From Bacteroidales bacterium Bact_23 (GTDB lineage: Bacteria; Bacteroidota; Bacteroidia; Bacteroidales; Lentimicrobiaceae), in contig LUZO01000034.1 of the NCBI GenBank assembly GCA_001603685.1, positions 1-10,848 of the forward strand: DNA of 10,848 nt, given 5' to 3'. Shown here piece by piece: positions 6,364-10,848 of this stretch. Position numbers and translations under genes: made by a program. The notes below the pieces were generated by a model, which was given only the letters and a program-made list of their open reading frames with translations, had not been told where the DNA came from and did not search any database. Position 1 is the stretch's first letter. Each line of letters opens with the position of its first letter.

Positions 6364-7140
6364 TTACAATTTTGTGCATACAATCTGGTCACGGAACCTG
6401 AGGTCAATTACTCCGTATTTGTTCCATGCGTCATTCCTGATTCCCTGCTTGTAAAACAATTTTAAGTTATTCAGTTTTTCACTCAGTAGTGTGGTGTCAC
6501 CCAGCAGAATGGTTTGATTTCCAAGTTTGGGAACCAATTCAATTTCACCACTCCTGTTAATAAATATCTGATCGGTAAGCGCATCCGCGAAAGCATCTGC
6601 CTTCACGGCTTTAGCGGCGACAAATGCATTCATCAGAGCAGGCGACAGACGGTTTTCATTTTCTTCATTTCCGGTTGCTCCTTTTCCCGGAGCCGGGATC
6701 TTTCCGCTTACAACCAGTACCCTTGCCGGATATTCCTGATTCACCGGCATAATGTATCCTTCGGTGTCGAGATAAAATTGCCTGCCTTCTGCCGAAAAAG
6801 CCCTTAACAGCGGGGTGCGCTGCTGGACATAAGCCTTTACCTTGCCATCCACTCCAATAATCAGATTGGCTTTTTTGATGTAAGGGTCTTGCTTTAGCTT
6901 TGCATGGATCGCTTCCGCATTTATCTCCGACAATTTTTGCCCTTTGATTTTATAACCTGCATCTGTGATAAGCCGTTTGATGTATTGTTTTGAAATCAGT
7001 TGCTGCGAGCCACTCAGATCCAGGTCAACCAGAAATTCGGGACAGATAACCGAATCGTGTCGCTGATTTGCAAATATGAACAGGCTGGTAACGCCTGTCA
7101 CCAGTATTGCCCAGAATATTGTCATCAGTACCCTTCTCAT
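6364..7140 (-). CDS. ftsQ: Cell division protein FtsQ/DivIB
   Basis: Bitopic inner-membrane protein of the FtsQLB subcomplex, which activates septal peptidoglycan synthesis. A short cytoplasmic start (MRR) is followed by one transmembrane segment (about 4-24). The rest should be periplasmic: a POTRA-like region (about 36-107, with QLISKQYIKRLI and LKQDPYIKKANLII) and the beta domain with YLDTEGYIMPV (123-133), ARVLVVSG (139-146) and the closing YGVIDLRFRDQIVCTK (242-257). The sequence is divergent from proteobacterial FtsQ, as is usual in Bacteroidota, so the call rests on topology, these blocks and position between murC and ftsA. Its ATG overlaps the murC stop by 4 bases (ATGA), a sign of translational coupling. 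Confidence 0.92.
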   Translation of the reverse strand: MRRVLMTIFWAILVTGVTSLFIFANQRHDSVICPEFLVDLDLSGSQQLISKQYIKRLITDAGYKIKGQKLSEINAEAIHAKLKQDPYIKKANLIIGVDGKVKAYVQQRTPLLRAFSAEGRQFYLDTEGYIMPVNQEYPARVLVVSGKIPAPGKGATGNEENENRLSPALMNAFVAAKAVKADAFADALTDQIFINRSGEIELVPKLGNQTILLGDTTLLSEKLNNLKLFYKQGIRNDAWNKYGVIDLRFRDQIVCTKL

Positions 7141-8504
7141 TTTTCGCCTTTTTTGTTTAATAATTCAGTAATCGGTTCAACCAGGCGATCTATATTTCCG
7201 GCACCCATTGTCAGCAATAGTTCGGGTTCAAGGCGGTCAATCAGTTCAAGTACTCCTTCTTTTGTGCTGAGTTGCTTATCGCCAATGGTTATTTTGTCCA
7301 GCAGCATGGCCGAGCTGACTCCCTCAATGGGCAGTTCGCGTGCCGGATAGATGTCGAGCAGGATTATCCTGTCGGGCATGGAGAGGCTTTCGGCAAAAGC
7401 ATCGGCAAAATCACGCGTTCTGGTGTAGAGGTGCGGCTGGAAGATTGCGGTGATCTGTTTGTCGGGATACAAAGCCCTTACCGCCCTGAAGCAGGCTTTC
7501 AGCTCTTCGGGATGATGGGCGTAATCGTCGATGTAAATCACACGGTCTGAAATCACGCGATGGTCGAACCTGCGCCTCACTCCCGTAAATGAGTTGATGG
7601 CTTCTTTTATTTCGCAGTTGCAAACGCCGTTGAGCCAGGCAACGGCTGCGGCAGCCACGCTGTTTTCGATGTTGAAAATGCCGGGCAGCGGAGGCTGCAG
7701 GCCGGTAATCACCCCGTTGGGCGTTCTGATGTCGAAACTGTACCGGCGGCCGGTCAGTCGGATGTTCTGCGCTGCAAAATCGGAGTCCTTATCCAGTGAA
7801 TAGGTGTAGATGCCGACATTCTCAGTGGTTTTCAGCTCCAGGTCAACGCCGTGTTTGATGACCAGATGGCCGTTGTCGCGGATTTTCGAAGTGAAATCCG
7901 AAAATGAAGCCTTCAGCCCCTGATGCGTATGATAGATGTCAAGATGGTCGGCATCGGCAGAGGTAATGACTGCCGAATGGGGGCTGAGCGTCAGGAATGA
8001 GCGGTCGAATTCATCGGCCTCGGTAACCATGAAGTCGCTTTCGGGATTTAGCAGCAGGTTGCTGTCGTAGTTTTTGGCTATTCCTCCCAGAAAGGCGGTG
8101 CAGCCCAGTACCGAGGTGTGCATGATGTGCGCAAGCATACTGCTGACCGTAGTTTTTCCATGTGTTCCGGCTACCGCAAGCGTGCGCTTTTTGGCAGTAA
8201 TCACACCCAGTAGTTCGGAGCGCTTCATCATGCTGAACGCACCCGAGGCAGCCTTTTTATACTCTTCCAGATCGGTTGGAACGGCCGGGGTATAAATAAT
8301 CAGGCCGGTATCTTCAGGAATCAGGTCGGGCCGGTCTTCGTAGTGTATTTTCATTCCTTCGGCTTCAAGCTCTGCCGTAAGTACCGAGGGGGTTTTGTCG
8401 TAGCCGTGGACCTCCACACCGGTACTCTTCAGGAAACGGGCAAGGGCGCTCATGCCAATGCCTCCGATTCCCAGAAAGTAAACTTTTTTCAGTGCTTCAG
8501 TCAT
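7137..8504 (-). CDS. murC: UDP-N-acetylmuramate--L-alanine ligase (MurC)
   Basis: Cytoplasmic Mur ligase that uses ATP to join L-Ala to UDP-MurNAc, the first amino acid of the peptidoglycan stem. The 455-residue protein has all three Mur-ligase domains. The N-terminal Rossmann domain has VYFLGIGGIGMSALARF (8-24) for UDP-MurNAc. The central ATPase has the P-loop GTHGKTT (113-119), TEADEFDRSFL (161-171) and the DADHLD histidine region (184-189). The C-terminal domain has DDYAHHPEEL (326-335), FQPHLYTRT (355-363) and TMGAGNID (432-439). It begins 15 bases after the murG stop and ends overlapping ftsQ by 4 bases. murB and ddl, which lie between murC and ftsQ in E. coli, are absent here, as is normal for Bacteroidota. 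Confidence 0.98.
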   Translation of the reverse strand: MTEALKKVYFLGIGGIGMSALARFLKSTGVEVHGYDKTPSVLTAELEAEGMKIHYEDRPDLIPEDTGLIIYTPAVPTDLEEYKKAASGAFSMMKRSELLGVITAKKRTLAVAGTHGKTTVSSMLAHIMHTSVLGCTAFLGGIAKNYDSNLLLNPESDFMVTEADEFDRSFLTLSPHSAVITSADADHLDIYHTHQGLKASFSDFTSKIRDNGHLVIKHGVDLELKTTENVGIYTYSLDKDSDFAAQNIRLTGRRYSFDIRTPNGVITGLQPPLPGIFNIENSVAAAAVAWLNGVCNCEIKEAINSFTGVRRRFDHRVISDRVIYIDDYAHHPEELKACFRAVRALYPDKQITAIFQPHLYTRTRDFADAFAESLSMPDRIILLDIYPARELPIEGVSSAMLLDKITIGDKQLSTKEGVLELIDRLEPELLLTMGAGNIDRLVEPITELLNKKGEK

Positions 8505-8519
8505 TACAATAGTGCGGTT

Positions 8520-9629
8520 TTATCTTTTAATACAATTTTCAATTACATCGGCAATCATGGCAGCCGCATTATCTCTGCCCAGCAGGCGGATATTGGCCGA
8601 TAAGCGCTCCTTTAGCTGATTGTTGGTGGCAAGGCTGAGCGCGGTGCTCACCAGTTTTTCGCCTGCTTCTTTATCCCTTACCATGATGGCGGCATCGGAG
8701 GATACGAGCGCCATGGCATTTTTTGTCTGATGGTCTTCGGCCACATTTGGCGAAGGAACCAGAATGCTGGGTTTGCCCGTTACGCACAACTCGGAAATGG
8801 CAATGGCGCCGGCGCGCGATATCACCACATTGGCGGCAGCATAGGCCAGATCCATCCTGGTTATGAAGGTGCTTTGCCTGATGCCCGCCTCCTGAAACGG
8901 AAGAACGGCTGCTTCGGCTTGTCCGGCGTATGATTTCCCTGTTTGCCAGATCAGCTGAACTCCCGAATCGGCAATCTCTTTCAGCCCGCGGTGAATGCTT
9001 TGATTGATGGTTAGTGCGCCAAGGCTTCCGCCAACGGCAAGAATTACCGGTTTGTTTCTGTTCAGGCCGAAATATTGCAGCGCCTCATCCCTTTTTGCAT
9101 TGGCGTGCACAATCTCTGCCCTTACCGGATTGCCGGTAAGAATCAGTTTTGAGGCAGGGAAAAACTTCTCCATTCCCTGATAGGCGACACAGATTTTGCT
9201 TGCCTTTTTTGCCAGCATTTTGTTGGTAATTCCCGGATAGGAGTTCTGCTCCTGCAGAATGGTCGGGATGCCCAGTGCTGCCGCTGCCTTTAAAGTCGGT
9301 CCGCTGGCATATCCGCCAACACCGACTACGGCGTGCGGATTGAATTCCCTGATGATGGAGCGCGCTTTCAGGCTGCTGTGTATCACCTTGAAAGGGAAAC
9401 TCAGGTTTTTCCAGGTAAGCCTTCTCTGGAATCCGCTGATCCATAATCCTTTGATTTTATATCCAGCAGCAGGCACCTTCTCCATTTCCAGCCTATCCTT
9501 TGCCCCGATAAACAGGACTTGAACCTCAGGAATGCTATGTCTGAGGGCGTCGGCAATGGCTATCGCCGGGAAGATGTGCCCACCCGTTCCACCGCCACTG
9601 ATGATAATCCTTGTTTCAGGCAATGACAT
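8520..9629 (-). CDS. murG: Lipid II synthase MurG (GlcNAc transferase)
   Basis: Membrane-associated GT-B glycosyltransferase that moves GlcNAc from UDP-GlcNAc to lipid I, giving lipid II on the cytoplasmic face. The N-terminal domain carries the glycine-rich loops ISGGGTGGHIFPAIAIADAL (10-29) and GVGGYASGP (103-111), plus the QEQNSYPGITNK stretch (126-137). The C-terminal donor domain shows VGGSLGALTIN (199-209), SRAGAIAISEL (271-281) and PSPNVAEDHQTKNA (292-305), where Glu298 corresponds in position to the UDP-GlcNAc ribose-binding Glu of the family. The 369 residues match. The ATG overlaps the 3' end of ftsW by 14 bases, and a strong AGGAGG inside ftsW sits 9 bases before it, which fixes the start. 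Confidence 0.98.
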   Translation of the reverse strand: MSLPETRIIISGGGTGGHIFPAIAIADALRHSIPEVQVLFIGAKDRLEMEKVPAAGYKIKGLWISGFQRRLTWKNLSFPFKVIHSSLKARSIIREFNPHAVVGVGGYASGPTLKAAAALGIPTILQEQNSYPGITNKMLAKKASKICVAYQGMEKFFPASKLILTGNPVRAEIVHANAKRDEALQYFGLNRNKPVILAVGGSLGALTINQSIHRGLKEIADSGVQLIWQTGKSYAGQAEAAVLPFQEAGIRQSTFITRMDLAYAAANVVISRAGAIAISELCVTGKPSILVPSPNVAEDHQTKNAMALVSSDAAIMVRDKEAGEKLVSTALSLATNNQLKERLSANIRLLGRDNAAAMIADVIENCIKR

Positions 9630-10815
9630 ATTCAGGCGCCTCCTCTTTTTTTGATTTTTGTTTCGACTCTTTCTCTTTTACCTTCTCCTGTTCCTCTTCA
9701 ATCTCTCGGCTTACACTCAGAATTATGCCAATAGAGATGCTGGTAAACCAGATGGAAGTTCCTCCCATACTAATCAAAGGGAGCGTTTGGCCGGTAACCG
9801 GAATGATATTCACGGCCACCATCATGTTGATCATAGCCTGGAACACCAGACTGAAAGTTACACCGAAGGTGAGAAAGGCAGCAAAATTCCGGGGTGAATG
9901 AATTACGATTTTTATTGATCTGAAAAACAGTACCAGGTACAAAAGCACAACAATTGTTCCGCCTATCAGACCATACTCTTCGATGATAATGGCGAAGATG
10001 AAATCGGAGTAGGGGTGGGGTAGGAAATTCTTTTGTGTCGAGTTTCCGGGCATTTTGCCGGTAATCCCGCCATTTGCAATAGCAATCTTGGCTTGCTCCA
10101 CCTGATAATTGCCCTCGCTGTCGTCACTTCTGAAATTCTCAATTCTGTTTTGCCAGGTGCCAATGCGCCCGCCCAGTTTCGGTGAATAGGCAAGAACCAC
10201 CAGCAGCAATACCATACTCACAATGCCTAAGCCTACCAGAGCTAAAATATATCTGAATCTGACTCTGCCAATAAACATCAGAACCAGACAGGTGATGAAT
10301 ATCATGGCTGCAGTCGAAAAGTTGGCCGGAAGTATCAGGGCTGTAATCAGAAATACAGGTAAAATAATCGGGAGAAATCCCCGTCTGAAGTCGTCAATGA
10401 CATTTTGCTTTTTTGCAAGCAGTCGTGCCACATAAATAATCAGTGCTAGCTTTGCAAAGTCAGATGGCTGGAAGGTAAGGTTGATCAGGGGAAGTGTGTA
10501 CCAGCGGCTGGCTTCGTTTACATTGGTGCCAAACATCAGGGTGTAGGCAAGCAGGGGAACAGATATGAAAAGAGCTAACTGCGAAATACGTGCATAATAT
10601 TTGTATTTAATCATGTGGGCTATAAACATAAGGACAAACCCCAGGAGCAATATCCCCAGATGTTTGATCAGGTAATACTCGGTATTACCTGACTGATAGC
10701 GGTACGCAAGCGTGCCGGTGGAACTGTAAACCGCCAGCACCGAGAATATCGAAAGCAGAAAGACTACAGCCCAGATTACCTTATCGCCCTTTATATTGTT
10801 TAAAACCGTTTTCAT
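9616..10815 (-). CDS. ftsW: Septal peptidoglycan glycosyltransferase FtsW (SEDS family)
   Basis: Integral membrane SEDS polymerase that makes septal glycan strands from lipid II together with its class B PBP partner (FtsI). The 399 residues show about ten hydrophobic segments (near 13-32, 48-68, 76-94, 117-134, 146-164, 167-183, 187-209, 275-298, 311-335, 345-368). SEDS motifs are EASRWY (101-106), QPSDFAKLALIIY (116-128), LPHPYSDFIFAIIIEE (265-280) with the presumed catalytic Asp271, and GQTLPLISMGGTS (342-354). FtsW is preferred over RodA because of its place among murG, murC and ftsQ. PDLGT of proteobacterial homologues is replaced by PANFST (163-168). A charged cytoplasmic tail (370-399) follows. 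Upstream, only 33 bases remain in the window, with stops in all three - strand frames; the gene before it (probably murD) is not identifiable. Confidence 0.96.
   Translation of the reverse strand: MKTVLNNIKGDKVIWAVVFLLSIFSVLAVYSSTGTLAYRYQSGNTEYYLIKHLGILLLGFVLMFIAHMIKYKYYARISQLALFISVPLLAYTLMFGTNVNEASRWYTLPLINLTFQPSDFAKLALIIYVARLLAKKQNVIDDFRRGFLPIILPVFLITALILPANFSTAAMIFITCLVLMFIGRVRFRYILALVGLGIVSMVLLLVVLAYSPKLGGRIGTWQNRIENFRSDDSEGNYQVEQAKIAIANGGITGKMPGNSTQKNFLPHPYSDFIFAIIIEEYGLIGGTIVVLLYLVLFFRSIKIVIHSPRNFAAFLTFGVTFSLVFQAMINMMVAVNIIPVTGQTLPLISMGGTSIWFTSISIGIILSVSREIEEEQEKVKEKESKQKSKKEEAPEYVIA
9639..9644 (-). promoter_or_regulatory. Shine-Dalgarno sequence of murG inside the ftsW reading frame
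   Basis: On the - strand the last ftsW codons read gag gag gcg cct gaa, which creates AGGAGG ending 9 bases before the murG ATG. It is a full six-base match to the canonical motif and supports this murG start. Being embedded in ftsW, it may couple murG translation to passage of ribosomes finishing ftsW. Confidence 0.65.
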
Positions 10816-10848
10816 TTAATTCATGATTGTTGTTTTATAGCTATGAGA

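Noticed and set aside
7272..7803. Open frames on both strands within murC
   Set aside because: They overlap invariant MurC motifs and show no independent evidence of coding.
10816..10848. Possible end of murD upstream of ftsW
   Set aside because: All three - strand frames hit a stop within 33 bases, and the few residues available cannot identify the gene; murD is only expected from gene order.

Overview
This window comes from a member of the Bacteroidota, most likely near Bacteroidales or Marinilabiliales (the order is an inference). The evidence is the single run rplM-rpsI-rpsB-tsf, the division-gene order ftsW-murG-murC-ftsQ-ftsA-ftsZ-yqeY with no murB or ddl between murC and ftsQ, the FtsZ C-terminus ending in SFLHDNVD, and A-rich rather than Shine-Dalgarno-type leaders before most genes. 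There are no tRNA or rRNA genes, mobile elements, CRISPR arrays or signs of recent transfer. Coding density is high and all eleven genes look intact.

Layout. Positions 46-2775 on the + strand form a translation operon: rplM (uL13), rpsI (uS9), rpsB (uS2) and tsf (EF-Ts). rplM and rpsI are 2 bases apart. A 118-base gap before rpsB can fold into a stable stem-loop and is a candidate leader RNA. rpsB carries an unusual acidic-then-basic tail. A strong intrinsic terminator follows tsf. Positions 2776-2933 are a tail-to-tail intergenic region with one terminator per strand and an extra hairpin between them.

Positions 2934-10815 on the - strand are the distal half of the dcw (division and cell wall) cluster. 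In transcription order it is ftsW, murG, murC, ftsQ, ftsA, ftsZ and yqeY. Genes overlap or lie 6-15 bases apart, except for an 85-base gap between ftsA and ftsZ. The cluster probably continues upstream (murD and others), beyond the right edge of the window.

How the genes work together. MurC adds L-alanine to UDP-MurNAc, MurG makes lipid II, and FtsW polymerises lipid II at the septum. FtsQ belongs to the FtsQLB divisome activator, FtsA tethers FtsZ to the membrane, and FtsZ forms the ring. YqeY is a GatB-like protein of unknown function. The other operon supplies ribosomal proteins and an elongation factor.

I found no new multi-gene system; this is core housekeeping DNA. The points worth a second look are small: the rpsB leader fold, the rpsB tail, good Shine-Dalgarno sequences in front of only murG and ftsZ, a repeat cluster between ftsA and ftsZ, and the long two-part FtsZ linker.
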